From positions 1,082,001 through 1,146,000 of the forward strand of contig WAEK01000004.1 of assembly GCA_011634665.1 (NCBI GenBank): a stretch of DNA of 64,000 bases, in the 5' to 3' direction. This DNA comes from Mortierella sp. BCC40632 (lineage: Eukaryota > Mortierellomycota > Mortierellomycetes > Mortierellales > Mortierellaceae). Position 1 is the stretch's first letter. The number at the start of each line of letters is the position of its first letter. Below, piece after piece: positions 51,904 through 64,000 of the stretch. Position numbers and translations under genes: made by a program. Under the pieces are notes generated by a model, which saw nothing but the letters and a program-made list of their open reading frames with translations, was not told the origin of the DNA and did not search any database.

Positions 51904-52626
51904 CTCTCCAACCAGAGTGACTTCTCTTCTCTCCACTGGGATGACTGGAGAGGGGGGAATTTCAAGTACGCCGCATCCTATACACACACACACACACACA
52001 CACAACAACACACACAACACACTGCACTCACTCTATCTCTCTCTATCTCTCTCTAACCTTCTCTCCTTTCTCTCCTTTCTCGTCCACGCGCACACAACGT
52101 GGTCAAGGACACGAGGGGGGGGAGGGGCTCCATTCCCTATACATTCACACTCTCGACTTGCTATTGATACAGTATTAGTAGGGGTGGAAACACTATCCAG
52201 AAAAAAAAAAAAAAAAAGAAAAGAAGAAAAGAAATACAAGTGGACTAATTAAAGACGCTGGGCAAAAAAAAAAAAAGAAGAAAAAAAGGGAGAAAGTGGA
52301 GGATTGACTATATACAGTGGTGGTTATTAATGACAAGGAGAACATCCAAACAAACAAAGAGAGAGAGAAAAAAATAATAATAAATAAATAAAAAGGCAGG
52401 ACCTCATGTCTGCAATGGGTCAGGATGACGATGCCAATGGTCGCTTGCTACTGTCGCTTTTTTTTTTTTTTTTTTTGTTTTGTTTTGTTTTGTTTTTGTT
52501 GTGTGTCGTCGTTGTTGTCGTCGTGTATCCGACGTCCACTACAAACACGATAGTGTCATCCAATGGTCTGATGGTAATGAGGATGGCAGTATGAGACGCG
52601 TCTTTTTTTTTTTTTCTTTTCCGGGC
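51504..52626. promoter_or_regulatory. TBC1D5 upstream region and 3' flank of the ankyrin/chitin-synthase-like gene
   Basis: It includes a 70-bp (CT)n tract (51831-51900), CACA repeats (51982-52020), A runs (52200-52216, 52264-52276) and TTTTG repeats (52474-52496). Most open frames are read-throughs of these repeats. No gene was recognised. Confidence 0.5.
51831..51900 (+). repeat. (CT)n microsatellite
   Basis: About 35 TC units, the longest dinucleotide tract in the window, some 330 bp upstream of the TBC1D5 start. Confidence 0.95.
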
Positions 52627-55600
52627 TCAAGCGGCTTTTTGTCGCTGTTGGCATTCTTGATCCATTGAGGCATGCTTCCAACGAACCCAGTGGTGTCGTC
52701 TTCCCTCGTGACGCTGGTCAGATTGATCCAAGGATGGCTTTGTCGACCCCATGGCCAGCTCGAGATCTTCTTGGCTATGTACAAACTCCTCTCTGACTTC
52801 GCCTTCTTTGTCATAATTACTCGATCCTAAAAAAAAACACACAAGTGAGAATATCACGTAGTCAGTCCACTAGATCTTCTTGGTCATGTCTTTCTCACAC
52901 AATAATAATAAGAAGAAAATTCTAACTTACGATCCAGAGACGCAATTGCGTAGAGAGGAATGAAAAGTCCATGTAACGGCAAGGTACTCAGGTACAAGAC
53001 TAGTCCGATGAGTCGTCCAACGAATCCCGTGCTTCCAGGAAACCTTGCTCCAACCATCAGACCAAGCACAGGCTGAAGCCAGATCGCACTCCAGGCAATG
53101 GCTAGCGCGAGCACCACAGGAAGAGAACCTAGAGCACCGATATTTCGTACAGCTCCCAAAGCATACACAACCGTCAACACTCCAGCCATGACAACAACCA
53201 AGGGTTTGAGCCAGAGCACGAGCCATTCAAGAAAGACCATAAAGTTGATGGACCAACAAAAGAATCCTCTCATGTCCATGGCCCATATTTGATCCCAGAG
53301 CACAAAGAACAGTCCGATCCATTTTTGTCGTCGGTCCTCCACAAAAGGTGTAAACTCTGTTCCTACAAGGACATGGTACGTCGCAAGGGGTAGATACACG
53401 ATCCGCCGCGTGGGAAAAGTCTTGTGGAGGATTCCCGTCAGGAACCGATCCTCCGCCCCTTCGAGCACAAGACTTTTATCATGTAATGTCGACGCCTTGT
53501 TGTCCACATACGAACAAATGACCTCTGGATGGATCACAATCGGATTCCAATACTGCAATGGATCGTTGCTCTCGAACTGTGGTCGTGTGGGGGAAGTCGT
53601 GGGTGCCTCGAGATCGGCGGAACTTGATTTCTCTAGAGACTGACCGTCTTGTTCCTTTTCTTCAAGATGAGCCAACGCACTCTCCATTTCCTCAATCGAT
53701 CCAAGGGATTGCCCTCTTGCTTCTTCTTGAACAGGCTCAGGATCCGCCCTGACTCGAGCAAGCTTGTCAATGCTCTTTGGTCGACCCCCGTCTGGTCTGT
53801 TCACCTTGATCCGTACCAAAGAAAACTCGCTCGGAAGGCACTGTACCGCACCCACGGTCGACTCGAATGTGTTGGTCAATTGATGCCACAAATGGTTCTC
53901 ATAGTCTTGGACCCGGGTCAGCCAGGATTGAGTTCGGTTCGAGAGGATCCGTTGACCACAAATCCCCATGATTTGCTCATTGGCATCAAGTGTCGACACC
54001 ATCTGGCCAAGACTTGTTCGATCACATCTTGTGCCGACCATGGTCATCCAAAGTAACTGGTAGATATCTGGGGTTTGTCCTGTCAACCCACGGGCCTTCT
54101 CAAAGAGTTCGTACTCAAATTGACTCAGGGGCTCATTAAACCCAACTCTGTAAAGCCATTGGAGCACAATCCGTTTACTCTCCCAACTTCGAAATTCGGC
54201 GTCGGCCCCTGGGCCGTGTGCAAAGAACCGAGAGGAGTGGGTCACGAGAATACAGGGCACACGGCGTGTATCAACTTGATATTGACATGCATACACCTGA
54301 CGTGCCCCAGGAACCAACGGCAATCGAGTGATTTTGACGGGTGGGGGTGGGGACAAAGTCTCAGACCCCTGAACTTTTTCATGACTCTTTTCGTTCGACA
54401 TGGTCTCGTTCCCACGAGTACGACCAAGTCCAAGCAAATCCAGGCAAGCAATGGCTCCAACACGAGTATCCCCAAGTTCTGCCTGTGGGGGTAAGGTCGA
54501 ATCATGATCACAAACAATGAGCATCAACATGCGTTCTGGATCATAGGCAGAACCGGCCACCGAATCCAAAGTTGCCTTGATCTGTTCTCGTTCATCCGTG
54601 GCTCGACAAACAACCAACGCCAGGACAGGACTCTTGTTGTTTGAAGGATGTGTCTCTCCTCTCTCCAGAGTCGCAGACGCGGCTTCGGGAGCTTGAATGG
54701 ATGGATTTTCTTCAGATTTTTCTTCCATACTTCCTTGCTTTTGTTGTCGTCCAAGAACCCATCCGTAGATCCAAGCCGAGAAAAGCCGCATCACCGAGAT
54801 CAGGACAATGATGACCAAGATAATCGTGTTAAGGACGATCGCCACAAGGCAACCATCTGTCTGCCCAGTCATCACGCCCACTTTAAAGTTGGTCTCGATG
54901 CAACGAACTAGAGTCGAACGATCTGAACGTCGTTGAATTGCCTTGGAGGCATCCTTTCCGACAAGCGTTCGAAACCAATTCATGGTTTGTCTTTCCTGAG
55001 CCGACATCTTGGACGTAGTATTCGTCGTCGTGGTGGTGGTGTTGACCATTTGTGCTAGATAGTCCGTGATATCGTAGACCTGATTGTTGTACACAAAAAG
55101 ATCCTGACCACGACCTTGACCACTCTCATGGATATCCGACCATTCAAAAGCAATCTGAAGATCATTTCGAAGGAAGCCATTCAAAGCTTTCATTGACAAG
55201 GAAGAAAGTGCAGGATCCAGTTGACAAAACTGACTTTTTGGATTGTCTCCCAAACACTTGCCAAAATCAGTTTCTGCCCCATAAAGAGAACAAGCTCCAC
55301 TGTCCTGAGAAGGAAACAGAAACGAAAGGTCATGTCCACGAACAGTCGAAAGGAAGGATTGTAGGGATTGGGGAGGGACGGAAGCAAATTGTTTGCTTTG
55401 AAAAAGTTGACCCAAATCATACACAGACCCTCGGACCATGACTAGTCCACCTCCAGTGGAGAACTTGGCTGTAAACTGTTCAGGTGTCAGAGTGATGACG
55501 GATTGAGCTCGACATGTCACCAAAGCCAATCCGAACATCAGAAATGTCAATCCCATCGAAAAGAGGGTCAAAAAAAGACAAATCGTCCATTTCTCTCGTC

Positions 55601-58600
55601 GGTCCTGTCGTCGGTCCTTATTCCAATTGCGTCCTCGACTCGAACGGGCGAAACGACCAAGTCCTCCTCCTCCTCCTCCTCCTCCACAACAAAAGAGCAT
55701 CGACAAGAACAAGGTAATCCTGACCCAGAGTGGGTTTCGAGTACGCTCTTTTAGATCCTGCCATCGTTGCATCCGTCGGTTCAGATCTGCTTCTTTGTCC
55801 TGTTCCTTATCCTTTTCGGAAAGACTGTGATTCGAAGGACGATGCAATCGTACATGCTTCCTAGAAGAGGCCGTCGAGGTACTCGCCGATGGATCTGGAA
55901 CCGCAGATAACTCGGTCGCCGCCAGTTGGGCTGGCAACTCATCCCCTGAGGGAGGTTGTTCCTCGGGGAAATAATGGACACTTTTGGATCCATAGCGAGG
56001 GATGACCCCATGTCGATGAACACTGTAGACTCTTGTAGAGGTGATTGGTTCCACCGTCGACACGAGTTTTTGTCGACTGACTCTTTTTTCAAGAGGGTTG
56101 GCCGTTTGGGCGCCTCTGTGGGTGTCTGGCTTGGGACTGGATCCCTGTGCCTCTGATGAACCAGCTGTTGTCAGTACTGCAGGAGAAGAGACAGACACAG
56201 ATGCACTGGGTGCAGAAACACTGCGGTTGTGACCAAGAGAGGACGATGCAGCCTCGACCTCTCTTGATTCGGTCGAGTCTGACTCTGGAGTCCGCTCCTC
56301 TGGCCTGTCAAAGAGGGTGGCTAGATGTGCAGGAGCAGTAACAGTGGAGGAAGAGGCAACAGTGGTCAAAGCTGCATCTCGGCCAACCTTGGCAGTGGAA
56401 AGGGTGATGGCTGGCTGGTGGCGAAGCGTGGTCGGGGGGGATGCAAGTCGACTGGAGAGGACTGATTGTCTAGAGATGGTGCTGTTGTGTCCCGAAAACG
56501 AAGAGTACCGTGTTCGATGGTTGTCCTCCTCGACGGGAGTCTCCTCGGGAACAGAGGGCAAGGATGGAGCAGGTGAATGGGTTCGTCTAGAAGGGGACCG
56601 TGGTGCAGGCGGGAGGATCTGCTGCATCATCGCTCGTGAACCGATACTCGAGCCTGTCCCGTTCGTAGATACACTCATGGAACGCGCGATAGACTTGGTG
56701 ATGTAAGCAGAGATAGCGCGGTGGCCAGCATCCCACGAAAGGCTGCGTGCGTTCTTGCCATTGGCAGTCTTGATGTGTGGATCGGCACCTCGTTCGAGCA
56801 ACAACTTGCATGCCTCGCCCTTGCCCGCATAAGCGGCCAACATCAGCGATGACCAGCCATACTGGTCCAGGGTATTGAGGTTTGCACCGTGATTGATAAG
56901 CTCAGTCATAATCTCAAGATGACCCGCGTACGAGGCCAGGAGAAGCGCAGACTTTTGAGTGTTGTCCTGTTGGTTAACATCGACCTTGCCAAGTGAGATG
57001 AGGAGTTTACAAATGGGTGCGAACCCGTTGTAGGATGCGATAATCATGGGTGTGATGGATTCCTGAGGGCCACACAGAGTCCAGGGGCAAGTTACCGTGT
57101 CATGTCATGCCATGCATGCATTGGGATTGGTGATTGGGGAACGTGTGAGAGTTCCGTGTTGAGAGGGAAGAGGTAGTGCAGTTGTGCGTTGGCGTATCCA
57201 TGCGAGACGAGAGTACAAGGCCAAGTAGGAGTCAGAGAATAAGCAAGAACAAAGAGAAAGTGAGTATAGGAATGGGTTTTGTAACTGTGGCACCATGACT
57301 GCATAGGGATACAAAGCTATCTTTGGACCTGTCCAAAGGACAAGAGAAGAGACAAAAGAGAGGAGAGGTAGGGGGGAAGAGTCCAACAGGTTTGTGATTA
57401 CACAAAGAGACGTGGACCTTCTTCTCTTGCACTTTTTTTTTCTTGCCTCACCCCATAAGCTGATTCACAGACAGATCGCGGAGACCAGGCCCCGGGGGAG
57501 TCGGATGTTTATTCTCGGAAAGAAAAAAAAAGAAAAGAAAAGAAAAAAAAAAAGAAAATTCACAGGATAATGCGACTACTCTTACCTCGTTGCCATGGGA
57601 AGCGGACGCACCTGCCAACAGAAGCAGATGTACACATTCGGTCGAGCCTGCAGCTGCAGCTTGGTAGAGCGCAGTCTCCCCTTCGTCATCTGCTCAGACC
57701 ATCCAAAAAGAAAAGGGGAAGAGAAGGGGGAAAAAGAAAGAGGTGAGAAAGAGAAGAGAGAAGATCCATGGATGAGAGATATGAAAGATACTACCCTGAC
57801 TACAGCCAGGCAGACGACAGCCGACCATTAGTATGAACTATGAACCGACCGGAGAAAGGGCAATACAAAAGTGACGTGGAAGAGGCAGTGACAGGGGGTA
57901 TGGACAAAGAGGTGGCGTGTGCTTCTCAGGGCCAAGCGAATGGGAAAGGAAAAGAGTAGGGGTGATGCCTGAAACCCATGCCCATGGGAGAAAAAAAAAA
58001 AAAAAGCTTGACGAGGGGCGAGGAGAAATGAGCGTGTGGGGGAAAGGAGAAGAGGGGTATGGTTTGCAGTAGCTCGAAACTGGGAAGATCGGACCAACAA
58101 AAAAAAAAAAGAGGAGGGGGGAATGGCATGGATCACTATGCATGACCGTAAGCAAAACGGGCCCAGCTGTGGTTCTGCAAGGGAATGGTCGACTTGTCGC
58201 AGGTTGCCTGCCGCCGATCTGACTCCGCCTCCACCCGACTCATTCCTTCGTTTTTTTTTTGTTATTTTTTTGTTATTTTTTACCTTCAATGTCGACTTCG
58301 ATGGTTGGGAGGGTTAGGAGGTAACGAACGACAAGGTGTTTGTTCTCTGTTGCAGCCACCATGAGCATTGTCTTCCCCTCCTTGTCCCGTACCCTGTTAG
58401 GGTCTAGTGAAAGGCTGGAAAGGACATGGTCCAAGTGTTCAGTGTCCTGGACTAGTACAGCATGGAACAGGGACCGGATCACACCAGCGACAGAGTACCG
58501 CCGTGTTGGGGCTGAAGCTGTGGTTCCCGATACAGTGTTGGGGTTAGGGGTGGTAGTGGTAGTGGTGGAAGAAGAGGTGGAAGTAACGGAATTTAGACTG

Positions 58601-58728
58601 GATGTCTCAAGAAACGATCCATCGTCTTCCTCCTCGTCGTCACCATGTTCAGAGGAGGTGCCGATCTCCTGTGGAGGGTGCTGCTCATGCTGAGGTTGCA
58701 GGTCTGATGAGGGGCTGCCAGCCTCCAT
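52627..58728 (-). CDS. Ankyrin-repeat protein fused to a chitin-synthase-like region; probable pseudoenzyme
   Basis: Exons 58728-58284, 57689-57586, 57062-52931 and 52826-52627 join to 1626 residues. Residues about 75-310 are ankyrin repeats (GKTMLMVAATENKHLVVRYL, GETALYQAAAAGSTECVHLL, KSALLLASYAGHLEIMTELI, GWSSLMLAAYAGKGEACKLL). A long disordered Ser/Thr/Pro region leads to helices near 628 and 673, then a lumenal region with the motif EWSDIHESGQGRGQDLFVYN seen also in chitin synthases. Another helix precedes a GT2-like region and about six C-terminal helices. Where chitin synthases have VDADTKV, this protein has TMVGTRC (about 1189). Where they have QRRRW, it has RRQKW (about 1425). EDRFLT (about 1386) is kept. 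Catalysis therefore seems unlikely. An in-frame ATG at 58878 would add 50 residues. Confidence 0.9.
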
Positions 58729-59639
58729 AACTGAAGGGGCCACAAGTAAGCGTTGGATCCGTTGTGAATAGCTCTCGCAAAGAGGGTAAGTTGTGGGAAG
58801 GAAGGAAGAGGTGGAAAGGACTAGAAAGGGCAGTTGGATGGCTGCTTTGGATAAAATAGACAGAACAAAGCTGAACAAGCTCCACTTTGTTGGACGATTT
58901 CTTTATCGATTTTTATATGCAGGAAAACAGGTGGTTGAGAGCGAGGGTGGGGCGCTGCCGTGGATCGTCGTTGGTTGCTGACAAAGGCGGACGCACAGCG
59001 AGTAATGCTCTGGGATGCTCTGATGCTCAGCTCAGCGTTTTTGTATCCCCTGGAGGACTAAACAACAAGAGCGATGGCAGTGTGCAGATTCGGGTTACAG
59101 GGCAGACCTTGCAGGGGAGGAGTACGTGAGGGCGCGGGGTGCTTTGGAGGATCAAGGGTGAGAAAGTGGAGAGTAAATGAGATGGATGGGCAGAGTGGGC
59201 GAAGAAAAGAAAGAAAGAGAAAAAAAAGCAAGCAGGGGTTGAGATGCAAGAAAGCGAAAGAGAAAAGAAAGAAAAAGAAAGAGAAGGAAAGAAAGAAAGA
59301 GAGAGAAATGAGGGTGCACGCGGTGAGCATGGAGGTGTTAACAAGCCAGGGCCACAGTGGTTCAGCCTCAGAAGTGGAGGACAAGGACTCGGGGGGTGCG
59401 AAAAGAGAAGAGGCGAGTGCTGCGTCAACAACACTGACAACAGTAGCAAAACCCGCGGCCAACACAGCGACAGACAGCGCCGTCCGTGGGCCTTGCACGA
59501 TGAGCAAACAGAGAGGCGGCCTGTTTGCCTGTGTTCGCATATTGAGTTCCCCAATGGGGAATAATAAAAAGGGCCTATACAATAATCGGCGGTATCGCCC
59601 CCGACGTAAAAGCCTATTCGGCCCTTGGCCCTTGTTGAG

Positions 59640-59687
<48 letters not shown>

Positions 59688-61791
59688 CTCTCGGCCGTGC
59701 CAGTGACTAGGAGCTTGGTGTTGCAGTCGTGTGTTGCAGAGGTGCGTTTGCGTGTGCGTGTGCGTGCGTGAATGCGCATGTGCGTCAATGGCGTGTCTGG
59801 GCGAGTTCCATGCCTTGAACTGCCCTGTTGTTCCACGTCGATGGCCATCGACTATGGTCCATCATTGACCAGCATCGAACGTAGCTCTTTTGGATTGCGA
59901 CTTTCTGTCATGTCGGCATGCATACCCTTCCTCCCCACGCCATCCACTCCGCCGTCGATATGTTCAGTCAGTCCAGTCAGTCCGAGTCATTCTCTCCGAT
60001 GCGAGAGTATCTAGCCTACTGTAGTCTCCTTGGACTGTCCTCCTCCTCATCTTCTTGCCCGCAACCTGATGTCGATATCGATATACCTAAAAAAAAAAGC
60101 CCCTGCCCTACTCTCGGTCCTACTCGCTTTCCTGTCGCACGTCGTCATCCTAGCCAGTCGCCCTTGATTCCTGTGTCTGTCATGCGATTGCACTTTTGTG
60201 CTCAGCTCTGGTTGGTGTAGCCGTCGTACCTGAATACAATAGCCATTGAATATCTCCAGAAAGGTGAGAAAAAGACCCAGACAGTAGTGTACAGTGTACA
60301 TTACCTGTCTTGATGCCCCCCCTTCCTTGTGTCGCCATATCGCCCCCCCCTCCTCTCCTCCATCCTCTCTTCTCTTTTGTCAAGCGGAGTGGGGTATCCT
60401 TGGGTGTGCATGCCATCTGCAGAGGCCAGAAAGACACATTGAAGCCTTGTGTTGTGTGTATATGTGTAAGAAAGAGAGAGAGAAAAAGAGAGCAGTAACT
60501 TTACCTTTTAGTGAGCTGCCAACTTGGCAAGAAAAAAAAAAAAAAGGGACCCACACAGGAAAAAGTTGTTGGGGAGTGTGTGTATGCATCGTTAACGTGC
60601 AGTTTGTTGTCTGCAAGACTGGACTAGAGGTTGCGTTGTTGTCCATTTCCAAGGCTCAACAGTCAGCTCCCAAAAAAAATAAAAGGTGAGAAAAGAGAAT
60701 GAGAGTCAACGCCAGTTTGACCAGGACGGCCTCTGAGCCAAAAATGGGAACTCGAAGAAGCCCTTTTGTCGGCTCTCGGACCATTTCTTATCGCTACGCC
60801 TCATTCGAATTCTTTGGACTAGGCCCATGGCATTGTCGACGCCAAGGACCCGGCTACTGAGAGCATATGTGAGAGGGTGCATTTAGTCACCAGTCTCTGC
60901 TTGCATGACTTGCACCCCACTCTAACCCTAGCGCAATGGTCCGAAAGATGTAAGAGTGAGGGCTGGTGGTAAAGAGAGAGACGAAAGCAAAGCAAAGGGA
61001 AGGGGGGACAAATAGCAACGTGGAGTTGACTGGTGCAAACCATGAGCGACTTGCCCTTGAGACCAGTCGAGACAACTAACAGACCAAAGTTACAATAAAG
61101 CATGTGTAGAACCAAAAACCTTGGTGGACCTCATGGCCATGCACCTTCATTTTTCTCCTTTTTTTCTCCTCTCTCTCTCTCTCTCCTCTTCCACTCGCCC
61201 CTTCGCTCACTCACTTGATCCATGACACTCTCGCAGTATTGTTGATGCTGTTCGTGAGTGAGTGAGGACCACTCATTCGACTCTCAGTGCCAACATGACT
61301 CGCCCCATCCAATGTATCATCGCAACGGCTCACCTAAGCCAAAGAGTCAGTGGGTTGGTGTCGATCGTCCTCCTCAAAAACGCAAACAGCGCGGACTTCT
61401 AGAGCTAGTTCCCCTAGCCTTGGGGAAAGGGCGATTGCCTCCTAGCAATGACTGATGCCAATGTCTCCTCACCCTGCCCTGCCACCCCCCAATAACTCCG
61501 AAGAATGTCCATGGCTCTTGGGCCACCAAAAGGGGGTGGTCAGTCTTTGTCAAAAGGGAAGAGATGCATCGCAAAAGAAAAAAAAAATAGAAAGCAAGGG
61601 AGAGGCATTCAGGCACCAAAATGCACTATATTGAGAACACTCGGTGCATCGAGCGCATAGATTGAAGGAGGAGGCATCAAGGGGAGAGAAAGAGAAAGAG
61701 AGAAGGAGAGGGCTAGAGGCTATGCAGTCATCACCAGCATCTATTTGCCATGCTATTACAAATCATGCCTCAATGCCTTCAAGAGTGGCTG
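58729..61791. other. Three-kilobase region without a recognised gene
   Basis: The left part should hold the promoter of the ankyrin/chitin-synthase-like gene, with a (GA)n tract at 59646-59686. Open frames (for example 59918-60220 plus and 59027-59848 minus) are low complexity or lack any domain. A spliced lineage-specific gene or a non-coding RNA cannot be excluded. Nothing firm can be called. Confidence 0.4.
59646..59686 (+). repeat. (GA)n microsatellite
   Basis: About 20 GA units, some 920 bp upstream of the ankyrin/chitin-synthase-like start. Confidence 0.95.
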
Positions 61792-62733
61792 TTACTGTTG
61801 TTGTTGGCTCGGCTTGCCCCTGCTCTTGACTTCTTTAGACAGAGCGACAGCGCGATCCCAACTCTCTTTCGACAAGGTGAGTTCACCTTGACTAAGAGAG
61901 ACCAACCTAAAAAAAGAACCACAATGGACAAGCAAGAAAAGGCCTAGGTCAGTTCTATTTCAACCTTTTTTCTCTCCTTGGAGGTTATAAACAATGATTA
62001 GAAAATGAAAGAGTTGGTTGCAACAACTGTTGTTAGCCCCCCCCCCTCCCCTTTCTTTCTCTACTCGTTCTTACCTAGCCAACAAAATGTTAAAGGCGAG
62101 CTCTTCCGCACTGGGCAGGGCTGTGCCCGCAGCGGAGGCGGCCTTGCGTAGCTCCGTAAACTCTGTCTCGATTTCCTACTCAGCAATAAAATGTTTTTTT
62201 TTTTTTTTTTTTTGCGCGGAAAAAAGAGCGGGAAACACCAAAAAGTTTTCCGTTGTTTAGTCTGTTCTTTTCTTGGTTTTGGCCATCCTCCCATCCTCCC
62301 TTCTTTTCTCCACCCGTTACTAACCACACAAACAGTGGTAAGGTCATTACACCTAGCCAAGTTGGTTCGATCCAACCTGCACTTCCACCTTATCCCGCAG
62401 GATATCCGTTCGTTCTTTCATTCATATGCCGCTGCCCTGCATTGTTGTTGAAATTTTTTTTCCCTCTCCCTCCACTTTTTTCCTCCCTTTTTCTTTTTCT
62501 CTCCCTTTGGTCCCTGCGCCTTACCTTGGCCATCTCCTCAGGCAGCTTGTAGTCTGCAAGACGGAGGACACTAATGTACTTGCGGAACTCCCGAAGTTGT
62601 TCCTCAGAAGGTTCCTGTCCCTCGTGAGTTTCTCCCGACTGCAACGTGATTGCACAGTCAACCTAATGCCGTAACAACAAATAAGGCAACGGGAGGTGAA
62701 AGGTTTGTTCCTTGTAGCTCTCCACATTCCCGC

Positions 62734-62770
<37 letters not shown>

Positions 62771-64000
62771 CCAGGTGAACAAGTACTTACGGGAACCAGT
62801 GATTTGCCAAAAGACACAATCAACAAGGAAATGTCTGTCTGGAATTCAAGATTGTTGAATGGGAACACATAGTTGAGAGTTTGGTATATGCTGACGTCGG
62901 TCACGGCCTTGAGGTTTTTGACCCCTGTTCATCAAATAATAGACGCTGTGTGAGTGGTGTGTAGTATGGGTTTTTACAAGTCCGAAGGACCAAGCAAACA
63001 AGAGAGAGAGAGAGAGAGAGAGAAAAAAAGGAGGAGGGCCTCATTTGTCAATACGTTGGCTAGTGTACCTTTCTCGACCAAAGTTCCCTCCTCCATGACC
63101 GATTCGTCAAGGATTAGATTGGTGCCCTTTGTCACCTGGAGGACACCGGACAAGAGTTGTTCATCACCGCGAGGAAAGAAGAAATGGTCGTTCAAATCCC
63201 GAAGCGTCATGGGCCGGCCATGAACCTTGGGGAGTACATTGTTCATGACTCGAGCGAGGTTCGAGAAAACAGGGGACTGAGCAACGTTGTCCATCAAGTT
63301 TAGGCTAAGCTTTCCAATAGCGGCCCCACTAGGTCTCGAGTACCTGTAAAGTCGTACGAAGAGGAAAAAAAAAATCGGCAACGGTTGCGGAGGACGAAAA
63401 AAGAAACGATACACAGTGAGTATCAAGGTGATCGAGAGGTGTCACACGGTTTCCACATCAGGGTCTGACATGGTACATTTAGTACAATGATACAACGCTT
63501 ACACTCTCGACAAAAAGTGCAATAGCACTAGCTCCGCCGCCAACATATCTCCTCGCACCGCAGTCGAAATGTACTGCAGAAGTTCCTGTCTGACTCTCTT
63601 GGCATGCTCCACACAATGACGGATGTCGCTTTCTTGAGGTACACCAGTCAGACTCAGCTCAGGGTGTCCATGGTCCATTACCTTGTGCATGAGAATTGCG
63701 TGGACAGTAGGCACACGAGGCCCATCTGCGGATTCGTCATCAAAACCGAACGAATCACCAGCCACACTACAGGACAGATACACTTTTTGTATTAGCAAAT
63801 CTGGATCGTTCCGGTAGCAAAAGAAAAATTCTGTGGAGTATCGCGCGACAGCTACATTCGCTTACACTCTGTCATTTGCTCCCAAGACACCGATCACTTC
63901 AACCGTGTCTGTCACTCCAATGGAAACATCGGCCGAGTGTGTCTTGACAACAGCTGCAAAGTGATCTGCACCTGGGAAAGGATATCTTTCCTGAATCACT
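61792..64000 (-). CDS. MCMBP: MCM-binding protein (MCMBP), N-terminus cut by the window end
   Basis: MCMBP binds Mcm3-7 and helps assemble or unload the MCM helicase. Exons read, in gene order: HFAAVVKTHSADVSIGVTDT and EVIGVLGANDR (63860-64000), then DSFGFDDESADGPRVPTVHA, then ELLQYISTAVRGDMLAAELV and LLHFLSRVYSRPSGAAIGKL, then LILDESVMEEGTL, then VTDVSIYQTLNYVFPFNN, FRKYISVLRLADYKLPEEMA, IETEFTELRKAASAAG and the final LVSLSQGELTLSKESWDRAV with a short poly-Gln tail. Order and spacing follow the MCMBP C-terminal half; the stop is at 61792. A T run of about 33 bases (coding strand) lies in the intron near 62736-62769, and a (GA)n tract in the intron near 63001-63022. Confidence 0.9.

Noticed and set aside
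59027..59848. A 273-codon minus-strand frame and its plus-strand counterpart (59074-59706)
   Set aside because: Driven by the (GA)n tract and purine-rich DNA; no start context, domain or splice pattern supports it.
62330..62400. A tRNA-like B box (GGTTCGATCC) near 62363
   Set aside because: The T-loop length is wrong, no matching acceptor stem was found, and it lies in an intron of the MCMBP gene.

Overview
This is nuclear DNA from a fungus, most likely an early-diverging one (Mucoromycota or Mortierellomycota; this is inference). Genes lie on both strands and are broken by many short GT-AG introns, often carrying long T runs. Two chitin-synthase-family genes mark it as fungal. Several genes are shared with animals but missing from budding yeast or from Dikarya generally: a SmgGDS-type armadillo protein, a severin-type gelsolin, exportin-7 and TBC1D5.

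Layout. 1-4080 (-): valyl-tRNA synthetase, cut by the window start. It diverges over 241 bp from 4322-5987 (+), a Tpa1/Ofd1-type prolyl dihydroxylase. 6061-6658 (-): a small CoA-binding protein. It is divergent from 7219-10665 (+), RAP1GDS1-like, which converges on 10908-12670 (-), severin-like. About 13.1-19.3 kb is a degraded island: a broken member of a probable lineage-specific family, a PD-(D/E)XK-nuclease-like relic, large direct repeats and a short motif present six times. 19814-20740 (+): an F-box-like cysteine-rich protein. 21143-22369 (-): a Sur7/PalI-like four-helix membrane protein. 23664-27981 (-): a complete chitin synthase. 28979-32545 (-): Nup85. 33788-34933 (+): polyubiquitin with five units. 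35754-38097 (+): PalC-type BRO1 protein. 38583-45479 (-): exportin-7. 46987-51503 (-): TBC1D5-like RabGAP. 52627-58728 (-): an ankyrin-repeat protein fused to a chitin-synthase-like region that has lost key catalytic motifs. 58.7-61.8 kb: no gene recognised. 61792-64000 (-): MCM-binding protein, cut by the window end.

Functional themes. Most genes are unrelated housekeeping genes. Linked themes are cell wall synthesis (two chitin-synthase-family proteins), alkaline-pH/ESCRT signalling (PalC, possibly the PalI-like membrane protein), nuclear transport (Nup85, exportin-7) and small GTPases plus actin (SmgGDS, severin, TBC1D5). The two most unusual items are the ankyrin/chitin-synthase-like probable pseudoenzyme and the repeat-bounded pseudogene island.

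Exon structures were joined by eye from splice sites and reading phase. Where the exon lengths were summed they give whole codons: dihydroxylase 520 aa, CoA-binding protein 140 aa, RAP1GDS1-like 700 aa, severin 375 aa, chitin synthase 1319 aa, PalC 543 aa, ankyrin protein 1626 aa. The other multi-exon genes are given as gene spans.
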